The notes: generated from the letters alone by a model not told the origin. 64,000 bases of DNA from Plectrocnemia conspersa (GCA_009617715.1 VTFK01000152.1:2666001-2730000), one strand, 5' to 3'. Shown: positions 1 through 13,120, counted from the stretch's first letter. Program-made: numbers and translations.

Positions 1-3000
1 CCTCTTACGTTTTTTTAAAACATTTCCCATGCCTTTACTTGTATATTTTAAATTAAAGATATATTATTATATATCAAGAAAAAAAATATTTAACCTTTAA
101 ATAGTGAAGTGACTTTTTGCCTACCATGTAAATTGAAAACATAACTTTTGTTTTACACAGTTTATTTTAAGGTGGAGTTAACAAAACATTTACAATTTTA
201 ACAAAGAATTTACTACTCTTTAAAGAGCAATCATCAAAATTGTCACTTGTATTATTTTGATTATATTAAAAAAAAATTTCTTCTTAATTAAATAATTCAC
301 AACCTATATATTACATATAAAATATAGTATTTTTTAACCATATAAAATATTTAATTATAAATCTAATGATGTCAAAACATCAAAAGTACTTCATTTAAGC
401 GATAGATCAATATAAACTCAAGTGATATATAATGTATTATATATATTTAGACGATGCAGCTGAAGTCTAGTAATTTAATATTTCACTATGCCAACTTTAT
501 TATCCTTCAGTCAGCTAGTTGTACCTCTGGGCTCTGTGCTAATTGAAAGATCCCTTAATTAATACCTGCAAAACTGTAAAATACCACCGTTGTCTGAACA
601 CTAGCTTAGTTATATTATCGTGCAAATAAAGAAACACTATATATACGAATCAGCATTTTGTTACAGATTATTCGAGCGGTTCTCGTCCCTTGAAAAATAA
701 CACGTTATTAGGGTCAGTCCGTAGATTTTCGTGAGAGCGACTTCTTTTTTATAATAGTGTAATAAAGACCTTTAGGTAGAATATAGAAATTTCGTATGAT
801 TTAATTTCAGCCTGAGGTTTGAATTGAATAAGACCCGAGGGTAGAAAAGGGGTGTATTATAATATAGTATTTCCGCCTGCGCAATATTGTCCAGGGGTCG
901 GGTTTCGGTGGAAACAACTCAAAATTATTTATAGTCAGAGACAAACGCACACACACACAGACACACATTTCATAAAGTTTATGCGACTGCTTTATGATGT
1001 TTAACGTTTTGGTCTGCGGAACCCTTGGGGACTTTGGAAACTACGTTTTGAATAATAATCGCGACTGACAAACTTCTGGTGCAGCGTTACAAAGAGAAGA
1101 TAGTCCTGACTGTGGAAATATAAAGAAAGAGAGAGAAAGAGGTTGTTTTTGGACCATTTTAAACGTGGGAAAAGCGAAAATCTCCGACGTTGTTTGTTTA
1201 AGAAAGCGCTTGGAATTTTATATGATTGTTTGTCTCAATGAAAAATTGAAATTCTAGCTCATATAAATATCATATTATTTTTAAATATAAATAAATAAGT
1301 GATTCTGATTGCAACTAACACAATAAATAACTATTGCATGCTTCACAAATTTTAAGAGTTTAGGAAAAAGTAATAAAAGAGCCTCACTTATAGCATTAAA
1401 AAGCTAAATTTTTTTTTAATAAAAAAATAAACAGTGTTAATAAAAAATAAGCTTCGTTTTAAATATTTAATTCTCTGGCCTTTTTAAAGGGCAAGTGTCA
1501 CGTCTTTGTGATTTTTCAAAGCACGTCTGATAAAATAATATTATACTACATATAATACTTATATTTCTAGAAATAAATAATATATAATTATAGTCTGACA
1601 AAGAAGTTTAACTCACAATAGATTGATGGAGCAATACGTTTGAAATATTACTAAAATATGTTTTGTGTTATTTTACTTTATTTTCATACTATTTAACCTT
1701 CAGATTTTCACAACGAGCTCAACTATGAAAATTTACACACGTGCTCGCATAAAGTTTATGCTTCATATTATTACATTTCATACATAGTGTTACAACTTAA
1801 CATTCGCCCGTTATATTTCGGATTAATTAAGCCTAAACGAGCTCGCCCGCAATGCCGAAGTTTTCATTGTCACACATCGCCGTTTATAATTGGCAACAAC
1901 GTAAAAGTTTCGTGCGAGTGTATGTGTATGCGTTTAACCCTTTTAGCACGCACCATATTCATCCGCGCGTACGACCGTAACTCTCTTTAGTTAACCGCAC
2001 GAAAATTAAACCGAACGTTTCCCGGTGCACGCGCTCCGAGTGCAGTTTTTTTTAATTTGCTCAAACTTTCGAGGCGATTGCGTAATTTATTTAGTTTGAA
2101 CTTGGAGCGTTGAAGTTAGGCGCCCTTCAGATTTAAGCCACCGGAGGCAAAAGCGGAAAACCACAAGAACTTGGCGCATCGCCCCTTGGGTTGCTTCATA
2201 CCGAGTTCGCGGCATAGGAGCAAAAAATAAAGCTTTCATAGTTCACTAATCTCAACGCTAGACACGTGCATTGGAATTGTACCGGTGTGAATCGGTCTGG
2301 GACGACACTTACATGTCACGGATACGATTTTAAACTTTCCAGAATCAATGCAAAGCATCGAAGCTCTGACTTCGGACTACATTACTGTGTTTTTCACACA
2401 TGAAGATGGTCTAAATAAGGAGGTTCTTGGAGGGTGAGGTTATTTATAAAATTGTCTTTTATTATAAATGCTGATTGGAGAGGTTTCAAGAGTATTGTTA
2501 AATTTCGTATAGTGGTTATGCGTCAGAACTTTGCCCAACGGACACTAAAACGTAATCGAACAAGCTAAAATATCATTACTATCGACACGTTAAAATATAT
2601 ATAATTATATTGAACTTACTGCATCGATTATTAGATTATTTAAGCTAAAAAAATAAAATGGGAAAGCAGTGGCAAAAAATTAAATCTCCACAATTAGAAA
2701 ATTTAATAAACAAGCATTAGATAATTCATAAATAAATTTAACTAAATCGCTTATAAACTAACCTAACCTAACGATTTTTATGTGTCGTACGAACTCACTA
2801 AAAAATGTAAGCATTAAAACTGAAAATAAATAAATCCACACGGTGGATAAAAATTGAATTCGCAAAATTAACTCACGTAAAATTTTAATAAATAAAAGAA
2901 GTCCTAGAATTTACAGATTAAATAATACGTTGATTAAACACCTTCAAATATCTTTAATGATTGTCGTTTTTGGGTATTTCTTAACCATTTAGAAAACCGC

Positions 3001-3190
3001 TAAAACTCATCCGATAAGCATCCTTTAATTCCGATTAGTTATCGCTATCAGTTTATTAAATTAATATAGTATTTTTTATGCGTTTAAAAGAATCTTTAGT
3101 AAATAAAATTATTAACAAGCAGTTTGTTTTGCGCGAAAATCACTCAACTCATTAACTTAATAGTTTAACGAAGCACTTATGCGCTAATTT
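1..3190. other. Intergenic or intronic DNA, no gene seen
   Basis: AT-rich DNA without a recognisable gene. A short CA microsatellite lies near 947-967 and a purine-rich AG stretch near 1117-1142. A GC-richer island at about 1830-2220 carries a 67-codon open frame (1787-1990) that resembles no family I know and is more likely unique non-coding DNA. The rest is A/T-run sequence with stops in every frame. Confidence 0.6.
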
Positions 3191-3191
3191 T

Positions 3192-3470
3192 AATATGAAA
3201 AATAATACAGTACTTGTAGTGTTAGATATAGAAAAAGCGTTTGACACAGTATGACGTTATGATTTGATTCATAAATTATACAAAAATTAAGCCCCTGACC
3301 AATAATAAACTAATAAACATGAAAATTAAAAACTATGTTGTTTCACTTAATATAATCGAATAACTCGATCCCGCTTAAAATTCCAGCTAGAGTTCCTTAG
3401 GGAAGATTGTTCGGGCCTTTCCTCTTTATTTTGTGTACAAACGATATCACTACTATTTTACAGCTATTTT
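3192..3470 (+). pseudogene. Non-LTR retrotransposon (jockey-like) reverse transcriptase fragment
   Basis: Conceptual translation gives NTVLVVLDIEKAFDTV followed by a stop where a Trp is expected, then RYDLIHKLYKN. VLDIEKAFD is the first catalytic-Asp block (palm motif A) of jockey-clade reverse transcriptases. About 150 bases later comes a degraded P-G-stretch-LFGPFLFILCTNDI block, matching the usual GPLLFILYINDI stretch. A full ORF2 would encode endonuclease, RT and a C-terminal region. Only about 90 codons survive here, with stops and frame changes, so it is dead and truncated at both ends. I cannot place it below the jockey/CR1-like group. It is separate from the other RT pieces at 25.7 and 40.6 kb. 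Confidence 0.75.
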
Positions 3471-3545
3471 AACTAGTACTTATGGTCTTAAATTAATTCC
3501 AAATAAATTACAAAAATTTTTGAATTCTTGAATAAATATTTTGAG

Positions 3546-4420
3546 AATTTCATATGCCGTCCACAAATTTCATATGCCGTCCGGACGGCGGCTTCTGTCA
3601 CGTACAAATGTAACAAATAATCGCAATTTTTAAATTGTCATTTTATTAAGTTTGTGTGGGCACTCACCAATACAATATCAGTGAAAACTTTTCGATCGTA
3701 AATATTCAATTTACGCAAAAAAAATTTCGGCTTTTGCAAAATGCTACTTCAGAATACGAACACCACATCTGTGACTCTCCTAGAATTTGTCAACATCGAT
3801 TCTAAATAAGAATTCGTTATAGTGTGACATTTATATAAACCGATCTAGGAAAATACATAAGGATATTCGAAACGATTTTTTTTAACAAAATCAAGTACCA
3901 CTAATTATTTTTTAATTATTTAATTTTATATGAAAAAAAATATAATAACGATATCTGTTAGAAGAATATACTATCAAAAATATAATTAATTCCTTTTGGT
4001 GCCCTAAAATATTTAAAGATGTCAGTAAGAGCCTGTTGAAGTCCCCGATAAGCATGTGGTATTAAAACTTGACCACGTGACCACGATGCAGCGCTCGACA
4101 TGCGTGTTGACCATAGGACGCCTACGCGCATACTGAAATTGAGCCGAGTTACACGTTCTATCTCAGTTTGCGAAAAACCATATCATTATCTCTCTCACTC
4201 TCGTCACTTAACACGCGAGAGAGCGAAAGGGGAAGTATCTCACCGCTCGCGCTCGAAAGAGCAGCTCCGACTTCAGTCCGTTTGCCGACAATGTTCGGAA
4301 GCGCTCGAAGCTGGCCAAGTCGACTGAATTACCCCCACTTTAACTCCCGTTCTTGGTAACCTCAGATAACTTCCGAGAGATTTTAGAACGGGCAGAACCG
4401 AACTCGACCAAAGTAACACC
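3546..4420 (-). mobile_element. Copy A of the ~1 kb TGCCTGCACTACAC TIR family (truncated at both ends)
   Basis: Orientation is given relative to copy D at 52.6 kb, so A is inverted. It shares with the other copies the GCCGTCCGGACGGC palindrome (about 3577-3592), the block around 3650-3720 ending in the ATTCAATTTACGC motif, and the long block from about 3770 to 4400. The outer TIR is missing on the left. There the sequence starts in a small duplication of AATTTCATATGCCGTCC. On the right the match to copy D stops near 4420, before the terminal TGCAC motif. No transposase is present. Open frames in 4100-4359 recur in copies B and E, but the shifted alternatives are equally open, so I do not call them genes. 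Confidence 0.85.
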
Positions 4421-4532
4421 GAAATAAAAAATAAAATTTCAATTTATAAACAAATAATTGGACTTATTTTTAGATGTGCCTGACCAATATGGAGTAACAC
4501 TTGTAATACTATTTCTTAGAAAATACAAGTCA
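4421..4532. other. Short spacer between two elements
   Basis: About 110 bases of AT-rich DNA separating TIR-family copy A from the piggyBac-like element. Nothing recognised. Confidence 0.5.
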
Positions 4533-5451
4533 TTAACCCGCCGTTGGTCGCACGGCGGCGCAGCGCTCACCCTATCGTTTTTTTTGATGCCGTTTTTTTT
4601 GTATGCATTATATTAACTTGCGGGTCCCTCTACTTTTCAAGAATTATGTTTTCTTCAATATTGCAGGCTCAAACACGTGTTTACTAATTCGATATACATT
4701 TGGTTTTGCGTATTAGTTGTGTTATATCAAGGATCAAGAGAAAACGTTATTTACGCGGGTTAGATTTGTGCTGGAAATTTTTTTTTTTTTAGTTTCTTTT
4801 TATTATTATTTACTTTTTTTTGTTGTTATTATTATGTTTTTAAATTTATTTTATAAATATATTTTATTTAACTCTATTGATACATAGTATAAAAAAATAT
4901 TTTAAAATTTTTTTTCGATCCTTTAGATAATTTAAACAAATTTATCGCAAAGTTTGCAAATAAAAATATAGCAGTAATTAGGAGAAAAACCTGACACTAC
5001 GATAATTCATTTGAATAGAATCGTCCAAAATGTAATTTTTTGCCCTAGGAAAAAAAAATCGCAAAATCACCATAAAATGCCACATGTGCTATAACCCAAT
5101 ATGCAAAGAATATTCATCGGCATTAAGATTGCATAACTAAGTAATAAAGTAATCAAGATCAAAAATAATATATATTTTTTGATGTTATTTTTAAAGTTTT
5201 AAACATATATCTAAAAAAAATATATTTTACTTTTAAAATATTTATTATTTTATTTTTCTTCTTTCGTTATGTAAATAAAAATTTGAAAGAATTTATTAAT
5301 TTTATATATACAACACTAAAATATACCAAAAATAAAAAAAATAATAAATATTCGATATTTAAACTTAAAAACATAAAGAACTGAGAGGCGGCTATTCGCT
5401 CAGGCGCGACCAACGGCGTATGCAATACTCGCGCGACCAACGGCGGGTTAA
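4533..5451 (+). mobile_element. PiggyBac-like non-autonomous element with TTAA target duplication
   Basis: The element spans 4537-5447 (911 bp), flanked by TTAA at 4533-4536 and 5448-5451. The left end starts CCCGCCGTTGGTCGCACGG and the right end, read in reverse, starts CCCGCCGTTGGTCGCGCG. This terminal repeat and the TTAA duplication are diagnostic of the piggyBac superfamily. A second copy of CGCCGTTGGTCGC lies just inside the right end, a subterminal repeat. The + strand interior keeps what looks like the end of a transposase: SRIKRKRYLRGLDLCW near 4725-4775, and KITIKCHMCYNPICKEYS near 5065-5130, which recalls the piggyBac C-terminal cysteine-rich domain. The catalytic core is absent. 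It is therefore a deletion derivative that would depend on a related full element. Its ends differ from the CCTTCATCCGTC ends of the piggyBac at 46.5 kb, so it is a different family. Confidence 0.85.
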
Positions 5452-8400
5452 AAAAATACACAAAAATAATATTTAATACACATTTCTATACTAATCCTAA
5501 AAAAATGCAAAATATTTCGAAATATGTTGGACAAAATCATACATTTTCTTGAAGAAAAGAAAGAAGATGATCATTAATATCTACTTGACCAAAATTCACT
5601 GTGTGACTTAGCATTTTTGAATGATTTCACATGAAAATTAAGTTTGTTAAATTCAGATTTACAAGGTAGAAACAACACCATATGTGATTTGGTTAGTAGC
5701 ATTGCTTTTGTTATGATCCAAATCTCAGGAATATAAGGGTATATTTACAACAACAAAAAATACGTGACATCATTTCAACGCTGAAAAATACATGTTCGAA
5801 ATACAGAACGTCCAACAATATTTTGTAAGAGGGTTTAATACTATAAGAAAAATAAAATTTCAGTTTAATTAATTATGAATCCATTCAAGAATGGCGTAGA
5901 TATTCAATCAGTTGCGAATAAATTCGCATAGGAATTTAATTTTAATAATATAGCGCTTGAAAATAAAATAATTTCATTGAACAAATATTTTTGCAAATAC
6001 CCAAATTTAAGTAGATGCTGTGAATATTAAAATTCAAGTTTTGGATCTACATACATAATATAAATCAACAGTTTTTTATCATGAAATGATAAAATATAAA
6101 AATCGGATGAGTTATCGTTAATCAATTATTCCCTATTTTTTTATTTTGACGGAAGAAATGAAAATACAATTTACCCATTCAATTTTTCTAGAAAATCCAA
6201 ATATTATAATGAGTCGATCGCAATCCTGTGCAATTTTCCCAAGTCTGCTATATATGATATCATAAACAAAACGCTTATTAATAAGCAACCATGAAAATAG
6301 TAAAATTCTCAGTATTAAATGTTTATTACTATTAGATACAATAGTTAATAAAATCATTTGGCTTTGGAATAACCAAATAATATATTCGAACGATCCAAAC
6401 GTTGAAATAACCGCAAATTAGGTTGTCATAGTCTAGGCGGAAATTGACAGTAAAGCGTAGTGTCGTTTCAATTTCACATATTAGGAATTTCGCAAATTCC
6501 GTTTGTCGCATATTTGCTATATAGTACATACATGTAAATATATGTATATATTAGGTACGCAGGGTTGAACTGTCAATCCCGTTGCGCATATAATGGAAAA
6601 TTGGATATTTGTCCTACTTCGGCGACGTGTACAAATTGACATTTTCGTCGACGGATCGGTTATTGTTGCGAATTTCCCTCGGCGCTTTCGCCCATATTAA
6701 ATTTTATCGCCGCGTCGAAAAAAAAAGGAAAATGTTTAATGTTATCAGAGACTCCGTCACGGCCCGGCTCGCACACAATTACCAACTTTGGACCCTTCTA
6801 ATTTTCAACTAAGGTGAATTTACATTCAGGGGACACTTTCGGCGCAAAGTTTTTCATTAAGTGTCCATTATTTCACCGCTAATTGAATTACATAGTAAAA
6901 ATTTCAGACATAAACACGAGACAGTCGCGAAAACGCAGTATGTATAATATGTACACGCGGGGAGAAAACTTCATAACTTTGGGTGGAAATTATATTTGAA
7001 CGTGGGTCTTTCATATTGGACACATTTGCCTATCCCAAAATTTTTTTTAATAACATAACATTAATAAAAATACATTTTTATACATGTGAGCCGTTGATTT
7101 TGAAAGTGGGGCAAGTCTATATTATGTTATTGTTGGATTTAAAAATATTAGTAATTTTTTTTTCATAAAAATTTCATATGCAATAATTATATTTACATTA
7201 TTAAAACAAAAACATGTTTTTAATAGGGCCGAATAGTAGAAAAAATATAAAATAAATACGTATTTTTGGGTTAGAATCTCTAGTCGCAATATATTCGCCT
7301 TTAAATACCTCATGAGTCAGCCTACCGCTATAACCAGTAGGCCTTCAGAGAGCCCTGTTCCAAGGAGTATCATTAAAAAGCATGTCACACGAAAAGAATA
7401 TGCACCTCTCATACTATGGATGCTTTAGTGATTACAATACTGCAAAGGGTCCACCACCGGGGCTCTGCCCTTGGCCGGCCACCACCTTAACAAGGCGGCA
7501 ACTCAGCAGAACTCATGGTTTACTATTTACGTATTTTGTAAAGATTTAAATATTTTGAGAATCATCTTGAAATCATTTAAAAATAAATTTTGAAATTTTG
7601 TCATATTTTAAGAATTCTATAAGCTCTTGTCATTCCATTTAAAAATGATAACAAAACTTTAACTCGAAGCGCACAAATTAAAACAAATCATTTCCAAACT
7701 ATTCAAAAAAAGTCTAGGGAAAGGAACACTAAACATCTTTTCACAATCTAAATTTATTATGAAACTATAAACTCGATTACCGACAGGTGAGATTTTTTAA
7801 TATAAAAAATTTAAATATTGCAACACAAACTTTAAATACATAAATAATTAAGATTTCATAGCGTTTATTCTTACCATAAATATTATTATACGCATATTAC
7901 AATAATTAAAACGTTTTATTCGATGTATAAATCGAAATTTAATGAAAGTATGTCTAGTCTAGAGCGATTAAGCGTCTTAATTTCTCCATAAAAATATAAA
8001 CTTTTGTTGAATAAGTTACCGTTATAGTTTATATCTCTTTGAATATATCGGTTTAATGAATCAGCAGAAAAGTTTTAGTTTATTGTGAAAGTCATTACTT
8101 AAAGCACTTGGGCTTAAGTTGAATCATTAAAAATATTTTTTCATTTAATAATATATTATTTAATAAAAAATATAATTAAAATATGGTCTTCATTTTGCAC
8201 ATTTGCCAAGGTCATTAAAACGAATAAGTGCTTAACACAACATTCATGGAGCTATGATGTTTTTATTTTACGTCTAAATGAAAATAAAAAAGTCGTTAAG
8301 TTACTATGTGTATAATCGTGATGGTGTTAATAGTGTGTCCATAATTGTTCAGGAAAAGCGTGCTTTTCATTTTGCCTTTTTTATCGCAACGTAACCTAAT

Positions 8401-8887
8401 TATTGTTAAACCTTTTTTTTCCTCCAGCTATAAATAAAAAAAAAATTCGCTGCGACCCTTTATAGTTTCATTTTTACGCACGGACCGAGGCGTTTCAGGA
8501 ATTTTTGCGTTACTCAAAGCAATTTGGACGCGAAAATTTGTTTCGCATTTTCCCACGCCGGCTCGCAGATAGTTCCCGAAAGCCGGGTTAATATCCCGTT
8601 TTTCACCCTGAGTTTACTGGAAAGATCACCCGAGGGTAAACGGCAACATCATGCTGCTTATTTGCATTAAAAAAATATATAATTATCATCATAGAACGGC
8701 TTAATTATGTTATATAATAATGAGAAAAAATGATAACGATAAGCATGACAGTAAATTCATGATTGCGATCATCTTGAAGTTTTAAATTAATATATAATAT
8801 ATATAAAATATAGGTGGGCAGTAAAATAGTTTTGACTAAAAAAATGTAATTTTATCTAATATTTGAAATATTAAAATTAAGTCATTC
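5452..8887. other. Intergenic or intronic DNA, no gene seen
   Basis: AT-rich DNA without a gene. A GC-richer patch at 6555-6850 and another at about 8440-8640 look like unique non-coding islands. A further patch at 7320-7540 contains a C/G-rich block (GGGGCTCTGCCCTTGGCCGG) which I could not assign; it may be a decayed repeat. Short open frames (6133-6357, 6332-6529, 6609-6812, 7122-7313) have no family resemblance and no codon bias. Confidence 0.55.
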
Positions 8888-8928
8888 TCATGAGCATGTC
8901 GAAAGATATTTTCGGCGAAACGTCGGAT
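8888..8928 (+). repeat. Short motif shared with the 22.6 kb inverted pair
   Basis: ATGTCGAAAGATATTTTCGG followed by CGAAACGTCGG matches, with few changes, the minus-strand sequence at 22569-22596 (ATGCCGCAAGACATTTTCGG followed by CGAAACAT). In both places it is preceded by a CTCnT-rich stretch. The motif can form a small GCCG/CGGC stem. Similar tails with CGAAACGTC occur at the 3' ends of some Penelope-like retroelements and related repeats in insects. That assignment is from memory of the motif style and is not proven. Confidence 0.4.
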
Positions 8929-10965
8929 TTTCACATTAAAGTGGATCTCACTAATTTATAATGATAGGTTGCTGAGCACATTGCATGTTTTTATATGATA
9001 GGCAAATCTGATTCTGATCATTTGTGCCAATTCCCACAAAAACCAGAGACTCTCAAAGCAATTGGCCATTCGTGACCATTGATGCATTGCGATCGGTCAT
9101 GGACATTTTAATCGGTATCTAAACATTCAGCCAATGTTGACAAACTGCCGCCAGACATCCATATTCATGTTAAGTGGCAATAAAGACCTTTGTGGCCTTA
9201 TCGTTGCCCCCCCGCCGACTAAGGGAGTGTGGGGTTAATGTGATACGCGCTAAAGAATCACCACAACGATGGCAATGGTTGGCGACCCTGCCTGCCTGCT
9301 CTTCCGCTCTAAGAATTTCCAAATTACCACCACCATTTTAGCCCATTTTTCTATAACCGATATTATTTAATCGCGTGTTTGATCTAATCTGACCTAGGAT
9401 GACCGTTGTTTTTTTGATAGTGTTTCGGATCATATTTATATAATAATAGCTTTCAGATTTTATTTGTCTCAGAAATAAACAGAAAATATTTTATGGCTGT
9501 TTTAGCGGTTCTGAATAACATTTAATAAATATTTTTAGCGACAAATATCTTAATCGTATTTGACGTTACAATTAAATTGTATGTTATTGCTAAATATATA
9601 TATTTTATTATGATTAATTTCAGTTACTGTATTCAAAACATGATACATTATTCAAATTAGGAAAATTTTTACTTATTCCCTTAAAAATATTAAAGATTGA
9701 TTAATCTGTTAATCACTGAACTTTAACTTAATTATATAGAAGAAAAACTCTATACATATTTAATTAAAAAAAATGTTTTTAACTAAAATTTAATTTTTTT
9801 CATAGGTTAAACTATTTCAGAATATATTTCATTATTCAATAACTAAGTATATATTTTTTGTAATATAAGTAAAAAGCGTTTAAATAATAGTAAGATTTAT
9901 ATAAATAATAATTAAAATATAAATCTTGTGGAGTTGTTAATTAAATGATAAAACATAGCTTTGATGTAAGGCTCGTTGAAAAACTTAATCGAAAGATTCA
10001 GCATAAGTTTGCGGGATGCAAAAGTTCCGAGATTATTGGATTAGGATTTCGAAAAGTTAATTAAAAAGAACGTCTGGGATTTGCGATGCTTTTATTCGAA
10101 AAAAACTCTCCATAACTATGAAAGATGCAGCGATCGTGTTGTAACAGTCAGATTAGAATTTACTTATTTAATTAAATACAGATTATTTATTATTCTACGT
10201 AATCAAATGTATTTTTTAATATAATAAAAAAAAGATATATTGAACGGGCAAATGCCTTAAAGTGTTTCTCAGAATAACAAGTAGTAAATATTATATTATA
10301 AAACTATAGTTACTAACTTTCAATCATTATCATATTTACAATAATAATATTGGCGATAATTTAAGAAAATAAAAATAATAAACAATAAGAAGAAAAAAAT
10401 CTGAAAAAATTATAATTAAATTTGTAATAAAGTATATTTAACTAAAGATCTGAAAGCATTGAAATGTCTCCAAAATAATACATGCTATTATGAAGTATTT
10501 TAGAATGAATATAAAAAGGTTAATTGTATGCCAATTTTATAACTATATAAAAAGAATAGTATTATTAATGTTACTCCACTCCGAGCAATCAGATTTAAAA
10601 TGATTAATAATTTGTGTATTAAGATCATATTTTTTGTATAAGGCGCACTCTTTGTATTAAATATTTAAATATTGTTTGAGAGACGCAATGATAGGAATGC
10701 ATTAAGAGCATACAAAAATAAAAGAGCGTTCCCACTGGATTGAATAAAATAACGTTTTCTCTCTCGGTAATACCGGTATTGAAAATTTCTGTACTATTGC
10801 AATAACTAATCGAAACCAATGTTAAGATCATATGCCAAATATTAATGCTGTGTCTACCAAATTTAAATTCTACGATGTATATATAATAGATAAAACACTC
10901 GCAAATTACGACCCATAGAGTAATTCATATCCTTCCCATTCTACTTATATTAGCACTAGTTCTTG
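8929..10965. other. Intergenic or intronic DNA, no gene seen
   Basis: No gene is seen. The block 9120-9420 is GC-richer, with a run of seven C at about 9208-9215 and a GCCTGCCTGC repeat near 9290, and appears unique. The rest (9420-10960) is A/T-run DNA with stops in all frames. Confidence 0.55.
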
Positions 10966-11431
10966 AGAAGCTATATGCCCTGTAATGTCAAGTAGTGGAA
11001 TAGGAGTACTTCCACATTTCGAGTGCAACACTTGAACGACGCTGTACAGTCGTGAACTCATGAACTCGACAAGCCACTCGACAAATCCAATCTCGACTGT
11101 GCAATTATTAAATCATTGTAGTACAGCAGCTCATGTCTTACTCCAGTGGCTGACAAAAGCCACTTTCGATATGGGAACCACTTGAACGTTACGTACGCAA
11201 ATCGCACGTGTAATTCAGGTGCAGTAAATCACGCGAGTAAAATTTCACCGTGTGGCGCATCCGATTGTTTTGAACTGCAATCGTGCACGCGATTCAGCAC
11301 TGTTCGTGTTTGCAAATAAGAATTATTTTTAATCCTCCTGCACAACACAATCGAAACGAATCACCAGATAATCTAATAACGCGACTGCAGTTTAGCGCGT
11401 CGTTGTAAAAGCGTGAAAACGGAGCGAAGTT
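10966..11431 (+). promoter_or_regulatory. Promoter-like GC-richer block upstream of a candidate first exon
   Basis: This block has clearly more C/G and more CpG than the DNA on either side and no repeat-family match. It contains CACGTG-like and ACGT-rich words around 11190-11215, a TTCAGCACT initiator-like word near 11292, and repeated ACTCGACAA words near 11050-11080. It lies directly upstream of the short open frame with a splice donor at 11432. I infer a promoter or 5' UTR. No TATA box in a convincing position is seen. An enhancer without any gene start is an equally fair reading. Confidence 0.3.
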
Positions 11432-11485
11432 ATGCTGGGCGTGAAGCGAGAAGATTATCAGAATTATGGCACGTTAAATGCAACT
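11432..11485 (+). CDS. Candidate 18-codon first coding exon, gene unknown
   Basis: The frame starts ATG at 11432 in the context GCGAAGTTATG and reads MLGVKREDYQNYGTLNAT. It ends exactly, in phase 0, at ACT|GTATGT, a good animal 5' splice donor (11486-11491). Beyond the donor the DNA changes abruptly to A/T-run intron-like sequence. Translation hits a stop about 13 codons later if the intron is retained. The peptide begins like the acidic/basic N-terminus of many transcription factors with short first exons, but I do not recognise it and see no second exon in the window. If real, the rest of the gene lies beyond a very long intron on the + strand. It could also be a chance frame: 18 codons is little evidence, and the supporting signals are the composition step and the donor. 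Confidence 0.3.
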
Positions 11486-13120
11486 GTATGTATTGTAAAT
11501 AATTCTATTATAAATTAAAATACTGGCAGTTTATGTTATTTAAATTAAAAACATTAAAATAAAAATTGTAATAAAAAAAATGCATTATATTGTTAAAGAA
11601 TGTTTCATTTTTTCTGTTCATTAGTATAGAAAACTCTAACTTTAGTAGCAAGATTTATTTTAGAAAGAATCTGTACTTAGTTTTAGTATCATTTTAGACA
11701 AAACTCATTACTTATCAAAACTTGCTCAAACAAAACAATATTAAATTACATTGTATTACATTTTTACAACTGATATATATTGAGAGCGTATTCGAAAAAA
11801 ATCATGTTGTGGGATAATCGATTACAGATTTATTTAAATGTTTTAGAATATCAAGATATATATTTTTCCGGTGAAAATATAATTTACATAACTACAAAAT
11901 ATATTTACGGTTATTGAAATTATTATGGTAATAAAAAAGACCGAAAAAATAAACTAAATGCTTTATTTATATATTATATTTATGTTTATGCTGTAATATA
12001 TTGTTGAACGTTTATATTATACATGTTTGCAAATTTTGCGAAATAATCCAGAGATTCAAGATTTAGTAACTATTGTCGTTTTCATAATTTATTTTGGGGA
12101 ATATAAAAATTGGTATTACCGGTATTGAAACAAAAAGATAATGCAATCCCTAGATACAAATGCTAGATCAAATAATGTTTATATTTATGATTCGATATAA
12201 TTAAGAGTTTTATGGTTTTTGAGTAATTGATAGCTTGATATTTTTTGTTAAGAATTTTCAGATTTCTAATAGCAATTTATTATAAGAAAAACTATTTTAA
12301 TATCATAAAAACACGTTAAACTAAATTGCATCAGTTGCTATAAAGATTTAATAACATACATTACAAGCTAAATTATGTGCTTTATTATAACTTTATGTTG
12401 TATGTTATAGTTGATTAGAGATGTTTGTGGCAAGATGATAATCTTGATAAAAAATATTGTAACAAAATAACTACATATGCTATAAGAAGAAATTACACGT
12501 GTAAACAAATATAAAAGGAAAAATTACACATGAAAAAAATGACACATGCAATTAATTCCACCTTCTCCATAAAATATCAAAAGTAGGACTAAAAATATGC
12601 ATTTTTTCCAATGAATATATTCTATTGGTGATAGAAAGTGGAAGTAAAATATATATAGTACATATATATACATATACATATGTTTAAGACAATATACAAT
12701 AAATTTTTTTTATTTATTTAAACTTTTTTTATTTATTTAAACTTTTTTTATTTATTTAAGCTTTTTATATAAAGTCGTTATTAAAATATGCACTTCTATA
12801 CAATTTTTTTGACTTTATTAAAAATAAATATTATTTTAATTTTAGGATCTTTCATATTTTAGTTTTTTTTGTCACTAATAGAAGATATTTATAAAAAAAT
12901 GCATATTTTTGGTTCTGATTTTAATGTGAGGTTTATAAAAAAATTTGAGTGCTTAATTTTTTTATTAATTATTATTTTTCATGTGTATAATTTTTGTATT
13001 TATTTGTATTTATTTGTATTGACCCTATCAAAAACTAATTTTATTTTAGGATTTTTCTGTAATTTTAAGAAAATGTGTCATACCTATTTTAATTACTAAG
13101 TTGATAATATATTAAACTTA
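11486..13120. other. A/T-run DNA, intron-like, no gene seen
   Basis: Very AT-rich. Two short tandem arrays are listed separately or noted here: a 19-bp unit at 12704-12766 and a GTATTTATTT decamer three times at 12991-13020. The 76-codon frame at 12869-13099 is low-complexity, Phe/Ile-rich and not believable as a gene. Confidence 0.6.
12704..12766. repeat. Tandem repeat, 19-bp unit, about three copies
   Basis: The unit CTTTTTTTATTTATTTAAA repeats with starts near 12704, 12723 and 12742 and a partial fourth copy at 12761. It is simple sequence with no sign of function. Confidence 0.85.

Noticed and set aside
2759..2775. AACCTAACCTAACG, like the insect telomere repeat
   Set aside because: Only two units. 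Expected by chance in AT-rich DNA; no longer array.
4100..4359. Similar open frames in TIR-family copies A and E (and reversed in B)
   Set aside because: They recur only because the element body is repeated. Frames differ among copies by indels and no domain is present.
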